Positions 1 to 6,418 of a stretch of DNA of 17,307 bases are shown piece after piece. Every line of letters starts with the position of its first letter. Within the stretch, counting starts at the first letter, position 1. The stretch covers positions 1 through 17,307 of the forward strand of contig CAKUJL010000007.1 of the NCBI GenBank assembly GCA_934661715.1, written 5' to 3'. The notes beneath the pieces were generated by a model that was not told where the DNA came from, searched no databases, and worked only from the letters and a program-made list of their open reading frames with translations. The DNA is from an uncultured Oscillospiraceae bacterium. GTDB taxonomy: Bacteria > Bacillota > Clostridia > Oscillospirales > Oscillospiraceae. The translations under genes and the position numbers were made by a program.

Positions 1-128
1 ATCCCGTACTTGTCCTTATCAACGCAAAATATTCAGATACGGCTCTATCTTAGCCACTTCTGCCGGATTTGTCAAGGGCAAACCGGATTTCTGATCGGTT
101 TTTCGGCGGTTTTCCGCGTTTGTGGGAC
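1..128. other. No recognised gene at the left edge
   Basis: I find no supported gene here. One plus-strand frame is open from the window edge for about 43 codons and ends at a TGA near 130. It has no visible start, no ribosome binding site and no family resemblance that I recognise. The minus-strand open frame from 300 to 19 lies mostly on top of the structured leader RNA of queT and is best explained as its shadow. The stretch is probably the intergenic region after a gene lying left of the window. Confidence 0.4.
81..105 (+). terminator. Weak terminator-like hairpin upstream of queT
   Basis: The arms AACCGG (81-86) and TCGGTT (95-100) can pair through six base pairs, one of them G-U. They enclose an eight-base loop, and the T run at 99-103 follows. 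The stem is short, so this is only a candidate for the end of a plus-strand gene left of the window. A second small hairpin, GCGG/CCGC with a TTTT loop, follows at once at 106-117. Confidence 0.25.
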
Positions 129-157
129 TTGATTTTTGAAACGCAATCGGGTAGAAT
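129..157 (+). promoter_or_regulatory. Sigma-A type promoter of the queT leader
   Basis: A -35 box TTGATT (129-134) and a -10 box TAGAAT (152-157) are separated by exactly 17 bases, close to the housekeeping consensus. Transcription would start near 164. That is about 40 bases before the first stem of the structured leader and about 165 bases before the queT start codon, which fits a riboswitch-controlled transcript. Confidence 0.7.
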
Positions 158-185
158 ACGTCTCGCGGCGCACCTGCTCCGGCCA

Positions 186-283
186 GGCTGCGCGGCAAAC
201 CACATAACAGACAGTTCGTAACCATCCTGTCTCTAAACAAAACTAGGGATCGCTGTAGGCATAACATGCCTGCGGCAGGATGG
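186..283 (+). ncRNA. preQ1 riboswitch, class III-like pseudoknot, in the queT leader
   Basis: The leader folds as an H-type pseudoknot whose hairpin loop pairs with distant sequence. Stem P1 pairs AGACAG (209-214) with CTGTCT (227-232). Its loop carries CCATC (222-226), which can pair with GATGG (279-283). Between them sits an almost perfect 8-bp hairpin, 255-262 with 266-273, closed by an AAC loop. The segment also has the A-rich stretch ending in ACTAGGGA (238-249). Published class III preQ1 riboswitches have this layout, in which the loop pairs outside the hairpin and a long stem-loop is inserted. They occur mainly in Ruminococcaceae ahead of queT. The downstream gene here is queT, which supports the call. 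The class assignment rests on topology and context, since no covariance model was run. The 5' limit is approximate. Confidence 0.8.
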
Positions 284-305
284 GCGCTTTTCGCGTCCAT
301 TTTTT
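280..305 (+). terminator. Terminator-like hairpin at the end of the queT leader
   Basis: ATGGGCGC (280-287) pairs with GCGTCCAT (293-300) through eight base pairs, one of them G-U, around a five-base loop. Five T residues follow at 301-305. It stands 30 bases before the queT start, as an expression platform would. Its left arm reuses bases 280-283, which are also the right arm of the riboswitch pseudoknot, so the two structures compete. Confidence 0.6.
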
Positions 306-330
306 GTCCCCAAAGAAAGGGAAAATTTCT

Positions 331-831
331 ATGAAAAACTACACCACACGCCAGATCGCACTCAACGGCCTCGTCGCGGGGCTCTATGCCGCCGTCACGA
401 TCTTAACGGCCTCGTTCGCCTACGGAAACATTCAGTTCCGGATCGCGGAAGCCCTCTGCCCGCTCGTCGCCATCGAGCCGTCTCTTACCATCGGCCTGAC
501 GCTCGGCTGTCTGATCGCGAACCTGTTTTCAACCGTCTCCGCGCTCGATATTGTAGTCGGCACGGCGGCGACGCTTCTTGGCTGCTTGCTGACCCGGTAC
601 GTCAGAAAAACGTGGCTTTTGCCGCTGCCGACGATTCTGTGCAATATGTTCCTGGTCGGCGCGATGCTCTCGGCTGTCCTCATGCCCGCGGCTGAATTTT
701 TCAAGGGTCTTGCCGTTTTCGGCCTCGAGGTCGGCGCGGGAGAAGCGGTCGTTTTGTATCTGCTCGGCGTGCCGCTGTACCGGTTTATCCGCAAAACGGC
801 GCTGATTGACCGGTTGTTGGGCCGCGCGTGA
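331..831 (+). CDS. queT: QueT family queuosine precursor transporter
   Basis: This is a predicted integral membrane protein of 166 residues that imports a queuosine precursor such as preQ1, probably as the substrate-binding subunit of an ECF-type transporter. It has the usual length of the QueT family and its characteristic N-terminal stretch: NIQFRIAEALCPL at about residues 33-45, then a glycine-rich membrane segment (GLTLGCLIANLFS) and DIVVGTAATLL. A late segment, GAGEAVVLYLLGVPLY, is also typical. About five membrane helices are visible. The ATG at 331 is chosen because the purine-rich GAAAGGGA at 315-322 lies in front of it. The longer frame starting at 280 would lie inside the leader hairpin. 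The preQ1-III-like leader supports the substrate. No queuosine synthesis genes are nearby, so salvage is likely. Confidence 0.9.
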   Translation: MKNYTTRQIALNGLVAGLYAAVTILTASFAYGNIQFRIAEALCPLVAIEPSLTIGLTLGCLIANLFSTVSALDIVVGTAATLLGCLLTRYVRKTWLLPLPTILCNMFLVGAMLSAVLMPAAEFFKGLAVFGLEVGAGEAVVLYLLGVPLYRFIRKTALIDRLLGRA

Positions 832-860
832 TTGCAAAAGGTTTGAAACTATGATAAGAT
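832..860 (+). promoter_or_regulatory. Promoter of lspA-rluD
   Basis: A -35 box TTGCAA (832-837) begins one base after the queT stop codon. A -10 box TAAGAT (855-860) follows after a 17-base spacer. It would separate lspA-rluD from riboswitch control, although readthrough from queT remains possible because I see no strong terminator between the genes. Confidence 0.55.
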
Positions 861-910
861 AAAAGGACGCAGGCACATGGTCTGCAAGTCTTTTCAAGGA
901 GGCTTCGCCT

Positions 911-1408
911 TTGTTTTATCTGGCTCTTACGCTGTTTGCCGCCGCGATCGCCGCGGTCGATCAGCTGACAAAAATGTTGGCTTCCAAGTATCTTGTGGGA
1001 AACACGCTCGTGCTCATTCCGGGCTGGCTTCAGCTGCACTACATCACAAATGACGGCATGGCGCTGTCGCTGTTTCGCGGGGCGCGGTGGATGTTCATCG
1101 TGCTGACGGCGGTGTATCTGGGGCTGGTGATCTACGCCGTCGCCAAAAAGCTTATCTACAAAAAGCCCGAGCTCTGGTGTCTGGCCGCGATCACGGGCGG
1201 CGCGATCGGCAATCTCATCGACCGCGTGCAGACCGGTCTTGTCGTCGACATGATCGGCGTTCCCTGGTTCTCCACGTTCAACGTCGCGGACATTTTCATC
1301 ACCTTCGGCGCGATCATCCTTGTTATCTACATTCTCACAAAGGACAAGGAATTTTTAGAGGACAAGCCCAAAAAGAAGGAGCAGCCCGATGACACTGACG
1401 CTGGATAA
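911..1408 (+). CDS. lspA: Lipoprotein signal peptidase (signal peptidase II)
   Basis: This is an aspartic membrane protease of 165 residues that cuts the signal peptide from prolipoproteins after lipid attachment. The conserved family blocks are all present: DQLTK at 17-21, the N-x-G block at 47-49, GNLIDR at 100-105, VVDM at 111-114 and FNVAD at 123-127. The catalytic pair would be Asp113 and Asp127. Four membrane helices can be seen, followed by a charged Lys/Asp-rich tail. The start is TTG at 911, supported by a perfect AAGGAGG at 896-902 eight bases upstream, and no ATG fits as well. The last 20 bases overlap rluD, which suggests translational coupling. The lspA-rluD pair is common in Firmicutes. 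Confidence 0.96.
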   Translation: MFYLALTLFAAAIAAVDQLTKMLASKYLVGNTLVLIPGWLQLHYITNDGMALSLFRGARWMFIVLTAVYLGLVIYAVAKKLIYKKPELWCLAAITGGAIGNLIDRVQTGLVVDMIGVPWFSTFNVADIFITFGAIILVIYILTKDKEFLEDKPKKKEQPDDTDAG

Positions 1409-2291
1409 ATCGGGCGAACGGCTCGATGCGGCGATCGCCCGTCTTGCGCCGGAAGTGAGCCGGAGTCAGGCGCAGCGGCTTCTGGAGCAGGGGCTTGTCA
1501 CGGTGAACGGGAAGCCCGCGAAGAAAAACGACCGTCTCCCCGCCGGAACGATGCTGGAGATCGTTTTGCCGGAGGCGCAGGAAACCAGTCTCGCCGCGCA
1601 GGATATCCCACTCGATATCCGCTATGAAGACGAAGACGTCATCGTCATCAACAAGCCCAAGGGCCTCGTCGTCCATCCCGCGCCGGGTCACGCGGACGGC
1701 ACGGTCGTCAATGCCCTTCTGCACCACTGCGGCGATTCTCTTTCCGGCATCGGCGGGGAAAAGCGGCCCGGCATCGTCCACCGCATCGACAAGGACACGT
1801 CGGGGCTTCTGATCGCGGCAAAAAACGATTTTGCCCACGCGCACCTTTCCGCGCAATTAAAAGACCACACGCTGGCAAGAACGTATGAGTGCATCGTCTG
1901 CGGCAATCTCAAAGAGGATTCCGGCACCATCGACGCGCCCATCGGAAGACATCCGACCGACCGCAAAAAAATGGCCGTGACGGAAAAAAACAGCCGGAAC
2001 GCCGTCACGCACTGGGAGGTCATCGCGCGGTACCGCGGCTATACGCACATCCGCTGTAAGCTGGAGACTGGCCGGACGCACCAGATCCGCGTCCACCTCG
2101 CCTGGCGCAGCCACCCAATCGTGGGCGACATGATCTACGGGCATAAAAAGCCGGAGCTGGGGTTAGATACGCAGTGCCTGCACGCAAGGGCGCTGGATTT
2201 CATCCACCCAAGAACCGGCGAGCGCGTGCACGTGGAGTGCGAGCTTCCAGACTATTTCCAGCAGACGCTCTCTAAATTAGAGCCGTTATAA
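1389..2291 (+). CDS. rluD: RluA family 23S rRNA pseudouridine synthase (RluD-like)
   Basis: This 300-residue enzyme isomerises uridine to pseudouridine in RNA, in the RluD group mainly in large-subunit rRNA. An S4 RNA-binding domain occupies about residues 12-60 (SRSQAQRLLEQGLVTVNG). The catalytic domain follows, with KPKGLVVHPAPGH at 89-101 and the signature HRIDKDTSG at 131-139, whose Asp134 is the catalytic residue. The RTHQIRVH block is at 229-236. Length and domain order are those of RluD rather than of the single-domain relatives. The ATG lies inside the end of lspA, and the purine-rich AGAAGGAG at about 1374-1381 serves as its binding site. The exact uridines modified cannot be read from sequence. 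Other RluA-group members such as RluC are possible. Confidence 0.92.
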   Translation: MTLTLDKSGERLDAAIARLAPEVSRSQAQRLLEQGLVTVNGKPAKKNDRLPAGTMLEIVLPEAQETSLAAQDIPLDIRYEDEDVIVINKPKGLVVHPAPGHADGTVVNALLHHCGDSLSGIGGEKRPGIVHRIDKDTSGLLIAAKNDFAHAHLSAQLKDHTLARTYECIVCGNLKEDSGTIDAPIGRHPTDRKKMAVTEKNSRNAVTHWEVIARYRGYTHIRCKLETGRTHQIRVHLAWRSHPIVGDMIYGHKKPELGLDTQCLHARALDFIHPRTGERVHVECELPDYFQQTLSKLEPL

Positions 2292-2296
2292 ACGCC

Positions 2297-2329
2297 AAAG
2301 CGCTTCCGTATCATACGGAAGCGCTTTTT
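2297..2329. terminator. Bidirectional terminator between rluD and the convergent minus-strand unit
   Basis: A perfect 14-bp inverted repeat, AAAGCGCTTCCGTA (2297-2310) with TACGGAAGCGCTTT (2314-2327), closes on the three-base loop TCA. On the plus strand it ends in five T residues six bases past the rluD stop codon. On the minus strand its loop is the stop codon of the neighbouring gene and the arm is preceded by A residues, so it can serve both directions. The T run is weaker on the minus side. Confidence 0.85.
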
Positions 2330-2670
2330 ATCATCGTCTTTTTCATCACGCGCTGCTCCTGCATGACCCATCCGATCTCGGCAAACAGCGCGAGCAGAAG
2401 GATCACCGCCGGCAGCACGCCGCCGTCCAGCTTTTCCATGACATACGCAAAAACCGACAGCGTCAGAAACATGGAGCAGCCCAGAATGATGAAATTTCTC
2501 CCATGCCAGCGGTTCCATTCCGCGACGCTCGTCAGCTCCTCTTCCCGCGGCGGCTTCTCGCCTGTGTTGATCGTCACCGGTTTTTTTGCCCGGTACTGCC
2601 GGATGCCAAGTAGGACAAAACCAAAGCAAACCAGAAATGAAATTGTCAAATAAACGATCGTACCAGCCAT
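2311..2670 (-). CDS. Small membrane protein of unknown function
   Basis: I do not recognise a named function. The 119-residue product has an N-terminal membrane helix (about residues 4-23), then a soluble loop with the pattern TGEKPPREEELTSVAEWN at 36-53. A HG-x-N motif (HGRN, 56-59) leads into two further hydrophobic helices at about 59-77 and 84-101. The tail is basic. Small proteins with this layout, including the PP-x-EEE-x-x-x-V-x-x-WN loop, recur in Clostridia as uncharacterised membrane proteins as far as I recall. The ATG at 2670 has AGGAGG six bases upstream, which decides the start. The gene ends inside the shared terminator, and its last codons form one arm of the hairpin. It is the last gene of the probable six-gene unit. 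Confidence 0.75.
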   Translation of the reverse strand: MAGTIVYLTISFLVCFGFVLLGIRQYRAKKPVTINTGEKPPREEELTSVAEWNRWHGRNFIILGCSMFLTLSVFAYVMEKLDGGVLPAVILLLALFAEIGWVMQEQRVMKKTMIKSASV

Positions 2671-2705
2671 ATCGATCCTCCTGATTCAAAAATTGCAGAT
2701 GCCGC

Positions 2706-3260
2706 TTACAGACGTGCGCACTTGTCCATCAGCTTCTGATAGACGACGCGTATTTCGGGCTCTCTTGTATTGGGTAGGACATCGGAAAGCGCGAACCAGC
2801 GCACAGCGCTGTTTTCATCCGGCTTTTCGCGGAGCGTTTGATCTTCATCCGCCTGTAAAAGATACGTCACGTTCAGATGCAGGTGCGCAGAGACGTATTT
2901 TCCGCGCTTGACATGCCCCGCCACGCCGAGAATTTCCACGGAGAAAATGTCATCCAGGACGGGCACGGCCTGCACGCCGGATTCCTCGTTGGCCTCTTTC
3001 AGCGCCACGGCGAGTAAATCCTCCATCCCGTCGGCGTGCCCGCCGAGCCAGGCCCAGGAGTCGTAGATGTTGTGGTACGCCATCAGGACCTTTGTCCGCG
3101 CGGGGTTCACGATCCAGCACGACGCGGTCAGGTGCGCCATCTCGTTTTCGCGCGTGAAAAGATCGGAAAAGGTATCGGCGTATTGCAGAATCAGCCGCCG
3201 ATCCGACGCCTCCTGTTCGTTAAACGGCACAAAGCCGCGCAGCTGCTCAAAAATCGTCAT
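2706..3260 (-). CDS. NUDIX hydrolase
   Basis: This is a 184-residue NUDIX-fold hydrolase, the family that cleaves nucleoside diphosphates linked to another moiety using Mg2+. The Nudix box is seen as G-H-A-D-G-M-E, seven residues, then KEANEESGV, at about residues 74-95. It fits G-x5-E-x7-RE-U-x-EE-x-G-U with Lys in place of the usual Arg. The preceding WAWLGGHADG is also typical, and the glutamates that bind metal are kept. The substrate cannot be read from sequence. The frame can be extended to a TTG at 3272, but that codon overlaps the GGAGG at 3266-3270, so the ATG at 3260, five bases downstream of it, is the start. The gene lies 55 bases after the AEC permease gene and 35 bases before the small membrane protein gene. 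Confidence 0.88.
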   Translation of the reverse strand: MTIFEQLRGFVPFNEQEASDRRLILQYADTFSDLFTRENEMAHLTASCWIVNPARTKVLMAYHNIYDSWAWLGGHADGMEDLLAVALKEANEESGVQAVPVLDDIFSVEILGVAGHVKRGKYVSAHLHLNVTYLLQADEDQTLREKPDENSAVRWFALSDVLPNTREPEIRVVYQKLMDKCARL

Positions 3261-3315
3261 GTAAACCTCCAAAAAGACAGGGTATTTCTCTTTCTCCGCA
3301 AAATAGAAGCCGCTC

Positions 3316-4239
3316 TTATCCGAACAGCAGCTGCAAAATTGCGGGCATTGTCACCATCGACAAAAGCGTCGAGAGCATCACGCCGGAGGACGCCAGCTCG
3401 TGGTTGCCGCCGTAGAGATAGGCGATGTTCGTCGCGTTTGTGGCCGAGGGAATGCACAGAACCGTAATGAGAACGCCGAACAGCAGCTCGTCGCGCACAA
3501 TTCCCCGCAGCAGGAAAAACGCCGCAACGGGCAAAGCGACGAGCTTGATGGCGTACATCGCGTAGAGCTTTCCGTTCGTAAACACGTTTTTGAGCGGCAT
3601 CAGCGCCAGTGCGCTTCCGGTGATGAGCATAATAAGAGGCGACGTCGTCTGCCCGATATAAGAGCACATGGAAGAAAAAATCTCCGGAAGCTGCAAGCCC
3701 GTCAGATAAATGATGTAGGAGGTGAGCGACGCGATGAGGCAGTGGTTTTTGAGAATGTCCCAGTGCCAGTAGAATTTTCCGTGCCCGCTTACCAGATGGA
3801 TGCCGTAGCTCCACATGAGAAGCTGCGAGCACAAAACGACCACCGTCACATAAAACGACGCGTCCATGCCGAACAGCGACTGCACCACGGGATAGCCGAT
3901 GTAGCTGATGTTGCAGTAGCTGAACAAAAAGCGCATGAGCCCGCGGTCGTTTTCCTGCACCTTCAGAACGCGCATCACGAGCCTGGATATGGCCATGCAC
4001 GAAAACAAGAGCGCAAAGCTGACACCGGTCAGGATGAGCACCTGCCGGTTCGACATCAGCCGCTCCTTTCCCAGAACCGAGCTCAGGGCCAGCATCGGGT
4101 TCGTGAGCATGACGACAAGGCGGGAGATGGTTCGGTTTCCCGCGTCGTCGAGCCAGCCGCGCTTGCCGCAGACAAAGCCCGCCGCCATTGCGAAAAACAA
4201 AACGAGCATTCTTTCGATCAGTGCCGGAACATTCATCAT
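3316..4239 (-). CDS. AEC family permease (auxin efflux carrier-like)
   Basis: This 307-residue membrane protein belongs to the AEC family (PF03547), which in bacteria moves small organic acids such as malate or malonate. About ten hydrophobic helices are visible. Family marks are the LTNPML motif near residue 45, the FSYCNISYIGYPVVQSLFG block at about 106-124, and the C-terminal PSATNATNIAYLYGG with LSTLLSMVTMPAI. The frame is open to 4377, but the extra N-terminus is basic and not membrane-like, so the ATG pair at 4239/4236 is the likely start. The binding site (GGGAAAG, 7-12 bases upstream) is weak. A GC-rich hairpin and a purine tract separate it from the upstream gene. The substrate is unknown, since auxin-related naming comes from plants. 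Confidence 0.88.
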   Translation of the reverse strand: MMNVPALIERMLVLFFAMAAGFVCGKRGWLDDAGNRTISRLVVMLTNPMLALSSVLGKERLMSNRQVLILTGVSFALLFSCMAISRLVMRVLKVQENDRGLMRFLFSYCNISYIGYPVVQSLFGMDASFYVTVVVLCSQLLMWSYGIHLVSGHGKFYWHWDILKNHCLIASLTSYIIYLTGLQLPEIFSSMCSYIGQTTSPLIMLITGSALALMPLKNVFTNGKLYAMYAIKLVALPVAAFFLLRGIVRDELLFGVLITVLCIPSATNATNIAYLYGGNHELASSGVMLSTLLSMVTMPAILQLLFG

Positions 4240-4254
4240 ACCGCTTTCCCAGAC

Positions 4255-4287
4255 GCCGCCGCACCCGCGAAAACCGGATGCAGCGGC
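4255..4287 (-). other. Strong hairpin between the zinc-ribbon gene and the AEC gene
   Basis: On the minus strand a 13-bp stem with a few G-U pairs can form between 4287-4275 and 4267-4255, with a loop around GTTTT. No T run follows it on the minus strand, so it is not a standard terminator. It lies between the end of the zinc-ribbon gene (4331) and the start of the AEC gene (4239), and could act as an RNA processing or stabilising element. Next to it (4288-4315) is a stretch that is all pyrimidine on the plus strand. Confidence 0.45.
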
Positions 4288-4330
4288 TTTTCCTCTCTTC
4301 TTTTTCTCTTTCTCTTGGCAAAAACCGCTT

Positions 4331-5131
4331 CTAGCCGAAGCAGTAGGGGCACGGCGTATAGCCGTTGGCTTCGGCAAGCTTTCTGCTGTAGGCCCAGAAG
4401 CTCGACTGCGCGAAATGGTCGCAGCCGTACTTGTGGTACTGACCCGTGCCGTCGTTCTCCACGAACACCACGTAGGCGTCCATGAATTTCGATTTGGTCA
4501 GAAACAGCTTATTCGAGTTTGCAAGCTCCTCATTCGTCTGCGTTAGCGTCTGCACGGACTGCTCGAGCGCTTCGTTTTCCTTTTCGAGTGCGTCCTTTTC
4601 CTCCGTCACACGCGCAAGCTCTGCCTGCTGGGTGGTCATGTCATACTGCGTCTGGCTGACGGTGCTCTGGGCGGTCGAAAAATTCTTTTGCAGCTCTTCA
4701 ATCGTCTTCGTCTGCCCGGTGAGCTGGTCCTTCGCGTCCGCAAGCTCCTGCTGCGCTGTCTCCAGTGACTGCTCAAGGACGGTCAGATGCTGCTCGCGCT
4801 CTTCCAGATCAGACTCCCGCAGGCGAAGCGACACCCGCTGCGAGGCGCTGTTGGCGATCAGATAGATGCTTAGAGCCAGGCTCAGGGCCGTAAAGACGCA
4901 GAGGATGGCAATGACGACGCCGTGCCCGGAATGCTTTTTCTGCGGGGCAGGCGCACTTGCACTCTGCGGGGCCGGACGCGGCTTCGGCGGATGGACGACG
5001 GGCTTTTGCATTTTGCCGTGCAGCTGCGGCGCGGGCTTTCGCTCGGTGTGTGCGCCGGGATTGAGCGCACAGTCCTTGCAGAACAGCTCCCCGTCCGGAA
5101 TTTCACAGCCGCATTTGATACAGGTGTTCAT
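4331..5131 (-). CDS. Zinc-ribbon membrane protein with coiled coil and C-terminal Cys/His module
   Basis: No named family is recognised over the full 266 residues. The parts in order are as follows. A short N-terminal zinc ribbon has CxxC pairs at Cys4/Cys7 and Cys18/Cys21. A Pro/Ala/Lys-rich linker spans 32-67. One membrane helix lies at about 71-93. A long predicted coiled coil spans about 100-208 and is rich in Glu, Gln, Leu and Thr. A C-terminal module carries YHKYGC at 232-237 and PCPYC at 260-264. This last part resembles the H-x3-C...PC-x2-C metal-binding tail found on some secreted nuclease-like proteins (Ada-like module). The topology suggests a cytoplasmic zinc ribbon and an outside coiled coil and tail. 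The ATG is preceded by AGAGG at seven bases. The gene lies 23 bases after an MFS gene. The role is unknown. Confidence 0.8.
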   Translation of the reverse strand: MNTCIKCGCEIPDGELFCKDCALNPGAHTERKPAPQLHGKMQKPVVHPPKPRPAPQSASAPAPQKKHSGHGVVIAILCVFTALSLALSIYLIANSASQRVSLRLRESDLEEREQHLTVLEQSLETAQQELADAKDQLTGQTKTIEELQKNFSTAQSTVSQTQYDMTTQQAELARVTEEKDALEKENEALEQSVQTLTQTNEELANSNKLFLTKSKFMDAYVVFVENDGTGQYHKYGCDHFAQSSFWAYSRKLAEANGYTPCPYCFG

Positions 5132-5154
5132 AAAAAGGCCTCTCTTTCAGTTGC

Positions 5155-6378
5155 TCAGTGCGCTGCTGTTTTCGCCTTTCGTCCCTGCCGGTAGGTCAGC
5201 TGGACGACGAACAGCGAAAACGCGCCGAAAAGGAAAAAGACGATATAAGCCGGCGCATAGCTTCCGGTGAGATCTGCAAACGCGCCGGGCATGAACGAAA
5301 AGACCAGTGCGCCGATGGCGTAGCACAGCTGAAAGCGCTGCACGGCGCTGTCCAACTTATCGGGCTCGGTAAAATCCGCGGCCCAGACGCTCAGACCCAC
5401 CGTGCACAGCGGCACGCCGACGCCAAACAAAATCGCCGCCGCCAGCATCACTGCCACGCCTCCAAATTCCGCGAGAATGCAGCACGCGAGTCCTGCAAGC
5501 AGGCACGCGCCGAAGATCTGATTGCTTAAAATCGAGCCGAGCTTATCGCACGCCGCGCCGTAGAAAAATTTCCCGAGCATCAGCGCAAGACCGAAAATCG
5601 ACACGGCAAACGCCGCCTGCGTTCCGGAAAAGCCCGAGGACGTAAAGAGAATCATCATATGCGCAAAGCCGGGCCCCGCGATCGCGCCGAGGAGCACCAC
5701 GCTTCCGTAAAGGAGCATCCAGCGAAGACGCGTGGGGCGGATATCCGACGTGCTCTGCGCCTTCTGCGCGGTTTCCTGCCGCATGCCGAAGGGGGCAATG
5801 CCGCAGCTCTCCGGGCTTTCGCGCACGAGCAGGAACACGAGCGCCGCCGTCAGCACGGACAGGCCGCCCTCAAAGAAAAAACACGCGCGAAGGCTGTACT
5901 GCTCGATGATGCGCGAGAGGATCGGTGAAAACACGACGGCAGAAACGCCCGTTCCGGCCGCGCAGATGCCGATGGCCATGCCCCGGCGGGAGCGGAACCA
6001 GCGCGTCATGAGAATCGTCGTCGGGATCATCGAGCCCAGCCCGTGACACGCGCCCGCAATCGCACCGGCGAGATAATAGGCCGCCAGCGACTTTGCAAGC
6101 GCAAACATCGCGAACGACACCGCTCCCAGCCCGACCGCCACGGTAAGTCCCCAGCGGTAGCCGGTCTTCCGGAAAAAGAGCGGGGCAAGGGAGATGAACA
6201 CCAGATACACGACCGAACGGACCGTCGTGATCATGGACGTCTGCGTGTTGGTAAAGCCGTTCTGCGAGAGGATATACGGCTGCGTGACGGAAAAGACATT
6301 GATGCACAGCCCACCGCAGACCAGCAGCATCAGCGTACAGCCGAGGCACACCGCCCAAGCCCGGTGAAAGCGTTTCAT
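5155..6378 (-). CDS. MFS transporter, OFA-like (second tandem copy)
   Basis: This 407-residue protein has about 12 membrane helices of the major facilitator superfamily. It looks like the oxalate/formate antiporter-like and monocarboxylate-transporter-like group. Features are the RAWAVCLGC start followed by TQPYILSQNGFTNTQTSM, a Gly/Arg-rich 2-3 loop region (RKTGYRWG), and a WFRSRRGMAIGICAAGTGVSAVVFSPI segment around residues 130-158. The frame extends upstream to 6522, but the ATG at 6378 has AGGAGG at seven bases and aligns with the start of its neighbour, so that start is chosen. It follows its paralogue after 40 bases, and both are 407 residues long. The substrate is unknown, with a small carboxylate the family-based guess. 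Confidence 0.88.
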   Translation of the reverse strand: MKRFHRAWAVCLGCTLMLLVCGGLCINVFSVTQPYILSQNGFTNTQTSMITTVRSVVYLVFISLAPLFFRKTGYRWGLTVAVGLGAVSFAMFALAKSLAAYYLAGAIAGACHGLGSMIPTTILMTRWFRSRRGMAIGICAAGTGVSAVVFSPILSRIIEQYSLRACFFFEGGLSVLTAALVFLLVRESPESCGIAPFGMRQETAQKAQSTSDIRPTRLRWMLLYGSVVLLGAIAGPGFAHMMILFTSSGFSGTQAAFAVSIFGLALMLGKFFYGAACDKLGSILSNQIFGACLLAGLACCILAEFGGVAVMLAAAILFGVGVPLCTVGLSVWAADFTEPDKLDSAVQRFQLCYAIGALVFSFMPGAFADLTGSYAPAYIVFFLFGAFSLFVVQLTYRQGRKAKTAAH

Positions 6379-6418
6379 GTCGCGTCCTCCTGTTTTGTGA
6401 GTTTGTGATTTCGGGCGC

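Noticed and set aside
1..130. Open frame running in from the left edge, about 43 codons
   Set aside because: Too short, unrecognised and without family resemblance. It could be the end of a gene but I cannot support it.
19..300. Minus-strand frame of 93 codons
   Set aside because: It covers the promoter and the structured leader of queT on the opposite strand and has no recognisable product.
3257..4485. Overlapping open frames on both strands around the AEC gene
   Set aside because: Only the AEC frame gives hydrophobic helices and family motifs. The others are Arg/His-rich.
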